From NCBI GenBank assembly GCA_964492545.1, contig CAZBKO010000027.1, positions 1-24,357 of the forward strand: DNA of 24,357 nt, read 5' to 3'. The translations under genes and the position numbers were made by a program. The notes below the pieces were generated by a model that was not told where the DNA came from, searched no databases, and saw only the letters and a program-made list of their open reading frames with translations. This document shows positions 1 to 7,009 of this stretch, one piece after another. Each line of letters opens with the position of its first letter. Position 1 is the first letter of the stretch. The DNA comes from RGIG1934 sp964492545 (GTDB lineage Bacteria > Bacillota > Clostridia > Lachnospirales > Lachnospiraceae).

Positions 1-72
1 TTGCTGTTTTGTGAGAAATCGGGATAATATAAAGTGGTTTACCTTTCAGAGCTGAATCAACGCATAGAGTCT

Positions 73-126
73 TTGACCTGACAGGGTAATTCGTGATACA
101 ATTTTGATACAAGCATTTGTAATAAT
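73..126 (+). promoter_or_regulatory. Promoter region with 11-bp-spaced GATACA repeat (site 1)
   Basis: GATACA occurs at 95-100 and again at 106-111, exactly 11 bp apart, the spacing at which OmpR-family dimers bind direct repeats. AATAAT at 121-126 is a -10 candidate lying 15 nt after the second G, the same distance as at 5833-5838. An alternative sigma-A pair, TTGACC (73-78) and TACAAT (97-102) with an 18-bp spacer, overlaps the first repeat. Autoregulation by the regulator that starts at 156 is inferred. Nothing codable was seen in 1-72; a weak TTGCTG/TAATAT pair is at 1-30. Confidence 0.55.
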
Positions 127-155
127 TAATGTGGTGAAGGAGGACTAATACCATT

Positions 156-815
156 ATGATAAATATTCTTGTAGTAGATGACGAAGAACCAATTGCAAAC
201 CTAATCCACGAGACCTTAAGCTGTGCAGGCTACACTTGTTATTGTGCCTATGACGGAAAAAGCGCTGCTGATATGATAGAATCATCCACTTACGACCTTG
301 TACTACTGGATGTGATGCTTCCTGAAATAAATGGATTTGAATTGATAGAATATATTAAACAATATAATATTCCTGTTATTTTTCTTACTGCCAAAGCTGA
401 TGTCAAGGATAGAATCCGCGGACTTAGGCTTGGTGCTGAGGATTACATTGTGAAACCCTTTGATACAGGCGAGCTTGTTGCACGAATTGAAGTAGTACTG
501 CGAAGATACAGTAAGTCCAGTGATATTCTCCAAACTCTTGACATAGTTATTGACTGTTCAGGACGCACCGTAACCAGAGACGGCAAGCTAATTGAATTGA
601 CCTACAAGGAATTTGAACTTCTCGTGCTTCTTGTGCGCAACAAGAATATTGCCCTGTATAGAGAAATAATATACGAAAAAATATGGCATGATTCATATCA
701 GATTGACACAAGAACTGTAGACCTTCATATACAGAGACTTCGAAAGAAAATGCATTTGGATAATCACATTCAGACCGTTTATAAGGTCGGATACATATAT
801 AAGGAGACACTATGA
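156..815 (+). CDS. OmpR/PhoB-family response regulator
   Basis: DNA-binding response regulator of 219 residues, the usual family length. The receiver domain (about 1-115) has the acidic pair D8/D9, phospho-acceptor D52 in LLDVMLP, T78 and K100 in VKPF. The C-terminal winged helix (about 125-217) ends with the typical RTVDLHIQRLRKK recognition-helix region. AAGGAGG at 137-143 serves the ATG at 156 with a somewhat long 12-nt spacing. The stop overlaps the start of the kinase gene by 4 nt (ATGA), so the two are translationally coupled partners. The 11-bp GATACA repeats upstream, repeated before both C39-like genes nearby, suggest it controls its own operon and those genes. The signal sensed is not evident. 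Confidence 0.95.
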   Translation: MINILVVDDEEPIANLIHETLSCAGYTCYCAYDGKSAADMIESSTYDLVLLDVMLPEINGFELIEYIKQYNIPVIFLTAKADVKDRIRGLRLGAEDYIVKPFDTGELVARIEVVLRRYSKSSDILQTLDIVIDCSGRTVTRDGKLIELTYKEFELLVLLVRNKNIALYREIIYEKIWHDSYQIDTRTVDLHIQRLRKKMHLDNHIQTVYKVGYIYKETL

Positions 816-2200
816 AATTTGCCTGGAAAATTTTCTTTTTCGTATACTGTCTTGTCATGATTACTGTGGGGGCTGGTTGTTTTATCCTGATAAATTCCAT
901 CTACAAAAATGACTATAACAATGCTGTTACAAAGGCTCTTGACGACAACAAGTCTATGTATGCATTTGTAACCTCGATATATCAGGTCTATGATGATACC
1001 TACATATCATACGGAACGAAATCATTTACTGACAGCCTTACCAACTCTGACCAATCGGCATATATTGGCAGCTTTCAATCTGCCAATGAGAAATACAACA
1101 TTGAATCAATGGACAAGAACGCCGTTGTCAGTCACATAACGACATACAATTCGCATAAATGCATTCAGGTTGTAAGCAGATTTGAATCAATGTACATCGT
1201 AAACACATACAATCTTACAAAGGTTGAAGAGCGAAGACTCGAATTTTATCATATTTATCAAATAATGGTTATTATCATTGCAACCATTATGGCAATTGTT
1301 TCATTCATATTTTCGAAGCGAATATCAAAGCCAATCGTGATGCTGACAGATGCCGCAACAGCCATTGCAGATGGAGATTACGACATTATTGTGCCAGAAG
1401 ATATACGTCACATGAAATCATATGAAGCTGTGTCCCTTGCAAAGACACTGAACATAATGTCTGAAAATACTAAGGACCACATTGCTTCCCTAAACAGTAT
1501 GATTGAAAAGCAGGAAGAATTCATAGCTAATTTTACACATGAAATTAAAACGCCTTTAACATCAATCATAGGCTATGGCGACCTTCTCCGAACCTATGAT
1601 GTGTCCCCCGAAAAGCGGCGAGAATATGGCGAATACATGTACCGCGAGGGCACAAGGCTTGAACAGCTATCCTTTAATCTTTTAGACCTGATTGTCATGG
1701 ATAAGCAAACATTCGAAAAGGTCTGTGTTGACACATCTGCTTTCTTTGAGCGAATAGAAAAAACTACTGAGTTTCTTTCAAAAAAGTACTCTGTTGAAAT
1801 TAAATATAACATACATAAATCTACTATTTTTATTGAGCCTTCGTTATTTTCAACTGCAATTCTTAATTTTATTGATAATGCCTGCAAAGCCTCACAGCCG
1901 GCAACAACAATCACTATTACCGGACTGCTTCAGGCTGACAGCTATCAGATTTCTGTTGCAGATAACGGCACCGGTATTGCAGCCGATCAAATCAAAAAGA
2001 TTACCGAACCTTTTTATATGGTAGATAAATCGCGTTCACGAAAGCTTGGTGGCGCCGGTCTTGGTCTTGCTCTTTCCAAAAAAATCATCGGACTGCATGA
2101 TGCCATTTTGACTATAGAAAGTGAGCTTGGCAAAGGCACTACAGTTACTGTTTCAAAAATATCACTACAGGGAAAGGTGGATGACAATGAAAAAATATAG
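812..2200 (+). CDS. Membrane sensor histidine kinase
   Basis: Cognate kinase of the preceding regulator, 462 residues. One membrane segment at about 9-29, an extracytoplasmic sensor region of about 115 residues, a second membrane segment at about 148-167, then HAMP (about 168-222). The HisKA domain carries phospho-acceptor H243 in FTHEIKTPLTS. The ATPase domain has the N box around N352/N356, a G1 box DNGTG at 384-388 and a G2 box GGAGLGLAL near 413-421. All catalytic motifs are intact. AAGGAG at about 801-806 precedes the start inside the regulator gene. The 3' end overlaps the next gene by 14 nt, giving a three-gene operon. The extracellular domain was not recognised. Confidence 0.94.
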   Translation: MKFAWKIFFFVYCLVMITVGAGCFILINSIYKNDYNNAVTKALDDNKSMYAFVTSIYQVYDDTYISYGTKSFTDSLTNSDQSAYIGSFQSANEKYNIESMDKNAVVSHITTYNSHKCIQVVSRFESMYIVNTYNLTKVEERRLEFYHIYQIMVIIIATIMAIVSFIFSKRISKPIVMLTDAATAIADGDYDIIVPEDIRHMKSYEAVSLAKTLNIMSENTKDHIASLNSMIEKQEEFIANFTHEIKTPLTSIIGYGDLLRTYDVSPEKRREYGEYMYREGTRLEQLSFNLLDLIVMDKQTFEKVCVDTSAFFERIEKTTEFLSKKYSVEIKYNIHKSTIFIEPSLFSTAILNFIDNACKASQPATTITITGLLQADSYQISVADNGTGIAADQIKKITEPFYMVDKSRSRKLGGAGLGLALSKKIIGLHDAILTIESELGKGTTVTVSKISLQGKVDDNEKI

Positions 2201-2900
2201 CATAATACCAATCATTATACTGCTTACATATACAATTCTTATCTTTCCAAAATATTACTACAAAAATAGTGATAAACAGCTTGTCAAGTCATCAATAACC
2301 GATTCCTACAGTCTTGCTCCATCGGTCAACGTTACGTTCAATGACAAGATTAATGCACTGCTGACGGATAATAGTCTATGCATCGACGTTACAGACAAAT
2401 ACAGCGGCAAAGCCCAGGATTATTCACCGGATTTAATGAATTCGATTGTTTCTCTTTTACCGGAAAATTACGAATATGGTATAGTATATTCCAAACTGTT
2501 TCTAAGCAGCTACAACAGCTTTAACGTGTACAGAATAACTAACACAACCTCCTCCGACATATTTTCCTATAATGTAGGCCTCTACACATATAGTTCCGAG
2601 GAAGTATACGGACACCTGCTATTTGATCTTGAATCAATGAAAATAATTTCATTTTCCGGGTCAATTCAATATTATCCAGTTTCTGAAGCAATAGAATCTG
2701 AAGCTGATGAGGAATACCTGAAAAATACTGAAGAAGAATTCATAAGCTCACTGGAAAAATATTACGCAGATGTTGATAACTGGACATATTCTATGTCTCA
2801 AAGCTTCGTTTCACCAAATGAGCTATGCATATACTCCTACAATCCAAGTATTGCATTTTCAACGCCATCCAATTTAATTACTAAATTGATACAACATTGA
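2187..2900 (+). CDS. Exported protein of unknown function, third gene of the two-component operon
   Basis: Not recognised. A predicted 237-residue protein with a short KK-containing N-terminus and a hydrophobic stretch at about 5-20 (signal peptide or anchor), followed by a polar, Tyr/Ser-rich extracytoplasmic part. ATG at 2187 is chosen because AAAGGTGG ends 6 nt before it; the in-frame ATG at 2181 is too close to that site, and the frame stays open further upstream inside the kinase gene. It overlaps the kinase by 14 nt, so it probably acts with it, for instance as an accessory sensor or a target at the membrane; that is inference. Its last codons overlap the regulatory repeat at 2879-2904. 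No lipobox or enzyme motif was seen. Confidence 0.8.
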   Translation: MKKYSIIPIIILLTYTILIFPKYYYKNSDKQLVKSSITDSYSLAPSVNVTFNDKINALLTDNSLCIDVTDKYSGKAQDYSPDLMNSIVSLLPENYEYGIVYSKLFLSSYNSFNVYRITNTTSSDIFSYNVGLYTYSSEEVYGHLLFDLESMKIISFSGSIQYYPVSEAIESEADEEYLKNTEEEFISSLEKYYADVDNWTYSMSQSFVSPNELCIYSYNPSIAFSTPSNLITKLIQH

Positions 2901-2904
2901 TACA
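2879..2904 (+). promoter_or_regulatory. 11-bp-spaced TACA repeat (site 2)
   Basis: TACT (2879-2882), TACA (2890-2893) and TACA (2901-2904) follow each other with exact 11-bp periods. The last two are in GATACA context as at site 1. The site overlaps the 3' end of the preceding gene and lies 68 nt before the C39-like gene at 2972. At the distance where sites 1 and 3 have AATAAT/TATAAT, this one has only GGATTT (2914-2919), so the promoter is weaker or strictly activator-dependent. Binding is inferred. Confidence 0.45.
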
Positions 2905-2921
2905 TCGATGATGGGATTTAG

Positions 2922-2969
2922 AAACACCTCCCTGTTAAGATTCTTTTATCTTAATAAGGAGGTGTTTTT
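2922..2969 (+). terminator. Strong terminator hairpin whose 3' arm is the next gene's Shine-Dalgarno
   Basis: AAACACCTCC (2922-2931) pairs perfectly with GGAGGTGTTT (2958-2967). After one mismatch the stem continues for about eight or nine more pairs (2933-2940 with 2949-2956), closing on a short loop, and it is followed by T's to 2969. This is a good intrinsic terminator for the two-component operon. The 3' arm GGAGGTG (2958-2964) is also the ribosome site of the ATG at 2972, 7 nt downstream. Confidence 0.85.
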
Positions 2970-2971
2970 AT

Positions 2972-3781
2972 ATGACACGAAAACAAAAACGAAAAATGCG
3001 GTATATCAAAATTCTTTGTATCAAATTTATTATTAGCCTGTGTGCTGTTCTGTGTGTATACAGTGCAACAAACATTATCACTTATCATACTTATCACACC
3101 ACTACAGAATACCCTGCGTGTGAATCAAAGAAAATAATGTCTGTTTCAAATTCAACTGCGACTGAAGATTCACATATTATCGATATCCTTGGTATATCCC
3201 AGGAAGGAATTCCAACAGGCTGCGAGGCTGTAAGTGCGACAACTGTTCTTAATTATCTGGGAGTAAATATATCACCTGATGAATTTATTCAAAGCTATCT
3301 GCCATCATCTAATTTCTATACCTATGGCGATATTGTGTATGGACCTGACCCAAATATTATGTTTGCCGGAGACCCCTATGATAACAGCAGTCTTGGCTGT
3401 TTTCCAAATGTAATATCAGATGCCTGCAATAATATGATAAATGATAATTATCCAAATTCTAACAAATTAACTATCACCAATACCACATCACTTCCCCTTA
3501 ACACCCTTGTATCCTCATATATATCAAATGATATTCCTGTTCTTTTGTGGGTGACAACAGAAATGGCAGAACCTCGTACTGGTTTTTCTTATTATTTAGA
3601 AAATGGCAATCCTTATACCTGGACTGCCATGGAACACTGTATGGTATTATGCGGCTATGATTCTGAAAACTATTATCTGGCTGACCCACTATCAGACGGA
3701 GATATTGTGGCATATAACCAGGCAATCGTCACTCTGCGGTATGAGCAGATGGGAATGAACAGTCTTGTCATCTCCAATTAG
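2972..3781 (+). CDS. Exported C39-like cysteine-peptidase-fold protein
   Basis: 269 residues with a basic N-terminus (TRKQKRKMR), a hydrophobic segment at about 12-31 and an extracytoplasmic C39-like (papain-fold) domain. The likely catalytic triad is C84 in PTGCEAVSA, H222 in MEHCMVLCGYD and D238 in LADPLSDG, arranged as in the peptidase_C39_2 family. No ABC or membrane-transport domain is present, so it is not a bacteriocin-processing transporter but a stand-alone secreted or anchored protein. Its substrate is unknown. The start follows GGAGGTG, which lies in a terminator hairpin. The upstream TACA repeats suggest control by the regulator at 156. The stop codon overlaps the stop of the convergent GGDEF gene. 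Confidence 0.87.
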   Translation: MTRKQKRKMRYIKILCIKFIISLCAVLCVYSATNIITYHTYHTTTEYPACESKKIMSVSNSTATEDSHIIDILGISQEGIPTGCEAVSATTVLNYLGVNISPDEFIQSYLPSSNFYTYGDIVYGPDPNIMFAGDPYDNSSLGCFPNVISDACNNMINDNYPNSNKLTITNTTSLPLNTLVSSYISNDIPVLLWVTTEMAEPRTGFSYYLENGNPYTWTAMEHCMVLCGYDSENYYLADPLSDGDIVAYNQAIVTLRYEQMGMNSLVISN

Positions 3782-5082
3782 TTCTCACTGCCAAGCTGTT
3801 TAATTATTCTTCTCTTAAAGGCTGCACTGTCAAGTGGTGCTGTAATCATATCGGAAACCCCGTTTCCCAGTGCGGTCATATATTGTTGTACATTTCCTTC
3901 TTCGCATATTGCCATGACCTTATCCATTTTTACCCAGTCAAAAGATTTGAGCTTGGCAAAAAATTCTGAGCCATCATCTTCACTATCAGAAACATCTGCA
4001 TATATAGCTCTGATACTGTCAATATCAAGTGGATGTACAAATGCCAGTCTATCCACAGAAATTGCTTCAATAACTCTCACTTCCACAGGAATCATTGACT
4101 GAATAATACTGCACACGCTTCTATTTCTACTTAAGAGTAATACTGATGGTCTTGTATGGTCATTGACACTGACTGCTTCCACCCCATATTCTCTATAGCA
4201 TGCCTTGCCTGCCTGTTTTGCCTCATACAACGCACTGTCAGCTTTCTTAAACAGTTCATCATATGTAGTTTCCCTTCCATCACTTGAAGCAATACCAATA
4301 CTCAAGGTTACATTCTCTGGTATTGTAAGGTTAGGCTTATACTTCATAATCTGAATGAGTTCGTTAACCTTTGAGTGAACTATGTTCATCGAAGGTACAT
4401 CTACCATCATAGCTATGAATTCATCTCCGCCAATACGTCCCACAATATCTGACTTTCTAAACAGGCTCGAAATCAAATCCGCAATAATCTTAATAACATG
4501 GTCACCTGCAAGATGTCCTGAAGTATCATTGACTGACTTAAAATTATCTATATCTATTACAAACATTGCATGCATTCTATCAGGAATCTTTTTAAGGGTT
4601 TCGTTAATTGTGACTTCAGCAGTTGTCTTGTTATACAGACCTGTCATCTGATCAAGCTCTGACTTAACCTTAAGCTTCTGTGCCTCTAATTCCACTGACA
4701 TCATTCTTCTATGGGAAGCGAGTACATTATCAACTCTTGATATAACTATTTCAGGTACGAATGGCTTGTTAACAAAGTCATTGGCTCCCATATCAAAAGC
4801 CTTTACCTGATCCTGCATAGCACCGCTGCTTGTAATTACAACTACAGGTGTGTCCTTGCAATAATCCTGATTTCTAATCCATTTAAGAACATCAAATCCT
4901 GACATACCAGGCATAAGTAAATCAAGTAATATTACGTCAATACTGTCCTGACATCTCTCTAAGACTTCCACGGCCTCCTCGCCACTTTCAGCCTCCAAAA
5001 CCGCGTATTTATCTTCAAACAGTACACGAAGTATTTCTCTGTTCATTTCTATATCATCAATAATAAGCATTGTTGTTTCCAT
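3778..5082 (-). CDS. REC-GGDEF response regulator with degenerate C-terminal receiver (diguanylate cyclase)
   Basis: About 434 residues. The N-terminal receiver has phospho-acceptor D54 (LLDLLMPG) and KPF. A short helical linker leads to a GGDEF domain with intact GGDEF motif and an RxxD product-inhibition site (RKSD) five residues before it, so it should make c-di-GMP and be feedback-inhibited. The last roughly 120 residues look like a second receiver fold (VLLLSRNRSV ... ADVSDSE ... ITAP) lacking the acidic pocket and the KP lysine. ATG at 5082 is chosen over GTG at 5091 because GGAAAGG ends about 10 nt before the ATG but overlaps the GTG. It lies 22 nt downstream of the receiver-only gene and is probably co-transcribed with it. 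Confidence 0.92.
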   Translation of the reverse strand: METTMLIIDDIEMNREILRVLFEDKYAVLEAESGEEAVEVLERCQDSIDVILLDLLMPGMSGFDVLKWIRNQDYCKDTPVVVITSSGAMQDQVKAFDMGANDFVNKPFVPEIVISRVDNVLASHRRMMSVELEAQKLKVKSELDQMTGLYNKTTAEVTINETLKKIPDRMHAMFVIDIDNFKSVNDTSGHLAGDHVIKIIADLISSLFRKSDIVGRIGGDEFIAMMVDVPSMNIVHSKVNELIQIMKYKPNLTIPENVTLSIGIASSDGRETTYDELFKKADSALYEAKQAGKACYREYGVEAVSVNDHTRPSVLLLSRNRSVCSIIQSMIPVEVRVIEAISVDRLAFVHPLDIDSIRAIYADVSDSEDDGSEFFAKLKSFDWVKMDKVMAICEEGNVQQYMTALGNGVSDMITAPLDSAAFKRRIIKQLGSEN

Positions 5083-5104
5083 ATCTATCACACCTTTCCG
5101 GTTA

Positions 5105-5662
5105 TTATTTAAGGTAGGTCTGTGCTAACTTATCTGCTTCTCTATGAATATCCACCATCATCTCGCGAACCAGATGTTCATTATCCATATTCTTGTCTAC
5201 AATCTCAGCAATCGAATGAAGTCTCTTGCAAATGTTTTCCATCTCTTTAGCATTAAAAGTATCGTGCGCTGAAGCATTAGTTCCCTCTGTGCTATACTTT
5301 GCTGCCAAAATATTATGTAATCTCTTCTCAATTACGATTGGGTCATAAGGCTTCGATACAACATCATCCGCACCGAGTGATAACACTCTTCTCTCTGTCT
5401 TCTCCTTAACTGAGGTAGCAACAAGAATCCCTATATTATTGTACTTATCATTAGCTCTTATTCTCTTGAGTACTTCTATTCCATCCATATTGGGCATTAC
5501 AATATCAAGAAGCATAACATCTACATGTGTAGATTCTATGATGTCACAGGCAATTGCACCATCCTCAGCTTCTAACACCTCAAAATAATTCTTAAGAAAC
5601 TTTTTGATAATTGTTCTGCTCATTTCATCATCATCTGCAATTAACAGTGTTCTCTTTTCCAT
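5105..5662 (-). CDS. Receiver-domain response regulator with helical C-terminus
   Basis: 185 residues: a receiver domain (about 1-125) with acidic triplet D10-D12, phospho-acceptor D53 in LLDIVMPNMDG and lysine in SKPYDP, then a charged helical tail of about 55 residues with no recognised DNA-binding or catalytic domain. ATG at 5662 is preferred because GGAGG lies 5 nt upstream; the frame extends to 5731 without a ribosome site. First gene of a two-gene unit with the REC-GGDEF protein; the two receivers are similar in style and may share a kinase. No kinase is adjacent on this strand. It may act as a phosphate sink or protein-interaction regulator (inference). Confidence 0.88.
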   Translation of the reverse strand: MEKRTLLIADDDEMSRTIIKKFLKNYFEVLEAEDGAIACDIIESTHVDVMLLDIVMPNMDGIEVLKRIRANDKYNNIGILVATSVKEKTERRVLSLGADDVVSKPYDPIVIEKRLHNILAAKYSTEGTNASAHDTFNAKEMENICKRLHSIAEIVDKNMDNEHLVREMMVDIHREADKLAQTYLK

Positions 5663-5702
5663 AGGTACCTCCATATTAAGTATTTGCTCATTTATATTAT
5701 TA

Positions 5703-5731
5703 ATTCTACATCCTGACACATATATTTTCAA
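5703..5731 (-). promoter_or_regulatory. Sigma-A promoter of the REC/GGDEF pair
   Basis: On the minus strand TTGAAA (5726-5731) and TAGAAT (5703-5708) are separated by exactly 17 bp, placing transcription start near 5696, upstream of the GGAGG of the gene starting at 5662. Confidence 0.65.
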
Positions 5732-5751
5732 TGTATTTTACATACTTTTTG

Positions 5752-5779
5752 TTGCGAATGGACAAATTTATAGTATAAT
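5752..5779 (+). promoter_or_regulatory. Possible upstream promoter of the second C39-like gene
   Basis: TTGCGA (5752-5757) and TATAAT (5774-5779) with a 16-bp spacer; the context TAGTATAAT recurs at the second -10 box (5831-5838). It could give constitutive expression in addition to the regulated promoter downstream. Confidence 0.35.
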
Positions 5780-5797
5780 CTACTGTTAGAGATTTAT

Positions 5798-5838
5798 TAC
5801 AGTTTTGGTACAATTTAGATACATTTTTGTAGTATAAT
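5798..5838 (+). promoter_or_regulatory. Triple 11-bp-spaced TACA repeat with TATAAT (site 3)
   Basis: TACA at 5798-5801, 5809-5812 and 5820-5823, all exactly 11 bp apart, followed by TATAAT at 5833-5838. No good -35 box is present; the repeats cover that position, as expected for promoters activated by an OmpR-type regulator. The distance from the last repeat to the -10 is the same as at site 1. Confidence 0.6.
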
Positions 5839-5864
5839 TTTTTTAAAAATAGGAGCTAATGAAA

Positions 5865-6773
5865 ATGGCACAGACATCAAACAATACACGACGTCGCAGA
5901 AGACGCAGAAGAAGACGCAGAAATAATATCCGCATGCTTTTCTACCCAACAATAGCAGTATTTTTATTATTATTGGTTATTGTTCTAATTAAACTTAAGA
6001 CCTCTGAACCTAAGGACACAGCAACAGTTATAGATAAGAATCCTACCACTGAAGCAGTCAACCATAACAAGCCGGAACCTGATACAGCTTCGAATAATGA
6101 TGAACCTGACACACCTGAACCTACATCTTTGAGCAGCGAGGAAGAATCATCAATAGTGGCATCTCTTTCCGAAGATATGCAGAAGCTATACACCAAGCAT
6201 CCTGAAGCCAAAGATTTTGTTCTCAGCTATAATGAAGAGAAGTACAAGCCACATGATATTGATTTGAGCGAATATAACGGAACTACTACTGTTCCATATC
6301 TTAATCAATGGGATAAGCGCTGGGGCTATAATATTTATGCCGGAGATGTGTTTGGACTTACAGGCTGTGGACCAACATGCCTGTCAATGGCTTCCATTTA
6401 CTTGCTGGGTGACACATCACTTACTCCAAAGTATATTGGTGAGTTCAGCGAGGAGCACGGCTACAGCACTACCACAAGTGGAACACAGTGGACACTCTTC
6501 AGTGAAGGCGGACCTCTCTTAGGTCTTGAAGTAATTGAACTTCCACTGGCGCCAACACCTATGACGACTGCTCTTGACCAGGGCAAATTAATTGCATGTA
6601 TAGTTGGACCTGGTGACTTTACAGATGGCGGACATTATATTTTAATTACCGGATATACATCCGAAGGTTTCAAGGTAAATGATCCTAACAGTACAGTCAA
6701 TTCAGAAAAGCTATGGACATATGATCAATTAGCACCTCAGATTCGAAATCTATGGAGTCTTGATGCTCAATAA
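5865..6773 (+). CDS. Membrane-anchored C39-like cysteine-peptidase-fold protein with poly-arginine N-terminus
   Basis: 302 residues. A cytoplasmic N-terminus with 11 consecutive arginines (residues 9-19), one membrane segment at about 27-43, a Pro/Glu/Asp/Thr-rich extracytoplasmic linker to about 100, then a C39_2-type domain (about 140-300). Putative catalytic residues are C168 in TGCGPTC, H257 in GGHYIL and N272/D273 in VNDPNS. ATG at 5865 is chosen because AGGAG (5851-5855) lies 9 nt upstream; the ATG at 5859 would be only 3 nt away. The role is probably extracytoplasmic peptide or amide-bond hydrolysis, substrate unknown. It is likely co-regulated with the gene at 2972 through the shared repeats. 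Its terminator has been split by the insertion sequence. Confidence 0.88.
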   Translation: MAQTSNNTRRRRRRRRRRRNNIRMLFYPTIAVFLLLLVIVLIKLKTSEPKDTATVIDKNPTTEAVNHNKPEPDTASNNDEPDTPEPTSLSSEEESSIVASLSEDMQKLYTKHPEAKDFVLSYNEEKYKPHDIDLSEYNGTTTVPYLNQWDKRWGYNIYAGDVFGLTGCGPTCLSMASIYLLGDTSLTPKYIGEFSEEHGYSTTTSGTQWTLFSEGGPLLGLEVIELPLAPTPMTTALDQGKLIACIVGPGDFTDGGHYILITGYTSEGFKVNDPNSTVNSEKLWTYDQLAPQIRNLWSLDAQ

Positions 6774-6817
6774 CAGAACAAAAATTTCCTATCACATCAA
6801 AAAAAGAATCCTTACCG

Positions 6818-6838
6818 GGCAATGTCATTAAGTTAAGG
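6818..6838 (+). repeat. Left terminal inverted repeat of the IS
   Basis: 21 bp beginning GGCAATGTCATT and ending AAGTTAAGG, perfectly matched in inverted orientation by 8455-8475. Confidence 0.93.
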
Positions 6839-6848
6839 GGACAAATTA

Positions 6849-6889
6849 AGATTCCTATATCAGAAATGGTATAGGGGTCTTTTTATTTT
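6849..6889 (+). terminator. Terminator inside the left end of the IS
   Basis: AGATTCCTATA (6849-6859) pairs with TATAGGGGTCT (6870-6880) through 11 pairs including two G-T, followed by TTTTATTTT. It stops plus-strand transcription entering the element from the upstream gene and so may replace the terminator that the insertion broke. Confidence 0.75.
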
Positions 6890-6922
6890 GCAAAAACAGT
6901 TGACATTATACTTCAAATATGT

Positions 6923-6967
6923 GGCCGCTTTCACTACTGAAAATTCAGATAAGTTGTGAAAGCGGCC
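6923..6967 (+). other. Long inverted repeat upstream of the transposase start
   Basis: GGCCGCTTTCAC (6923-6934) pairs perfectly with GTGAAAGCGGCC (6956-6967). A small nested hairpin CTGAA/TTCAG sits at 6937-6948. It is the most GC-rich spot in the element and has no T-run. It could be a structured leader limiting transposase expression or a protein-binding site. TTGACA at 6900-6905 lies just before it but has no -10 at the right distance. Confidence 0.6.
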
Positions 6968-7009
6968 CTTGTAATTAAGAAACATCTTGATTGCAAGGAG
7001 AAAAATATT

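Noticed and set aside
547..900. Minus-strand frame opposite the regulator/kinase junction
   Set aside because: It overlaps two well-supported coding regions, has no ribosome site and no family resemblance.
3914..4651. Plus-strand frames opposite the GGDEF gene
   Set aside because: They are Ser/Ile/Thr-rich shadows typical of reading the complement of coding sequence, without starts supported by a ribosome site.
2972..6773. Bacteriocin maturation cluster, because of C39-type domains
   Set aside because: No ABC transporter with an N-terminal C39 domain and no double-glycine leader peptide gene was found close by; both proteins are stand-alone exported C39-like proteins.
6900..6905. TTGACA as the -35 of a transposase promoter
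   Set aside because: The sequence 17 bp downstream is GGCCGC, inside the hairpin, so no -10 box exists at the right distance.
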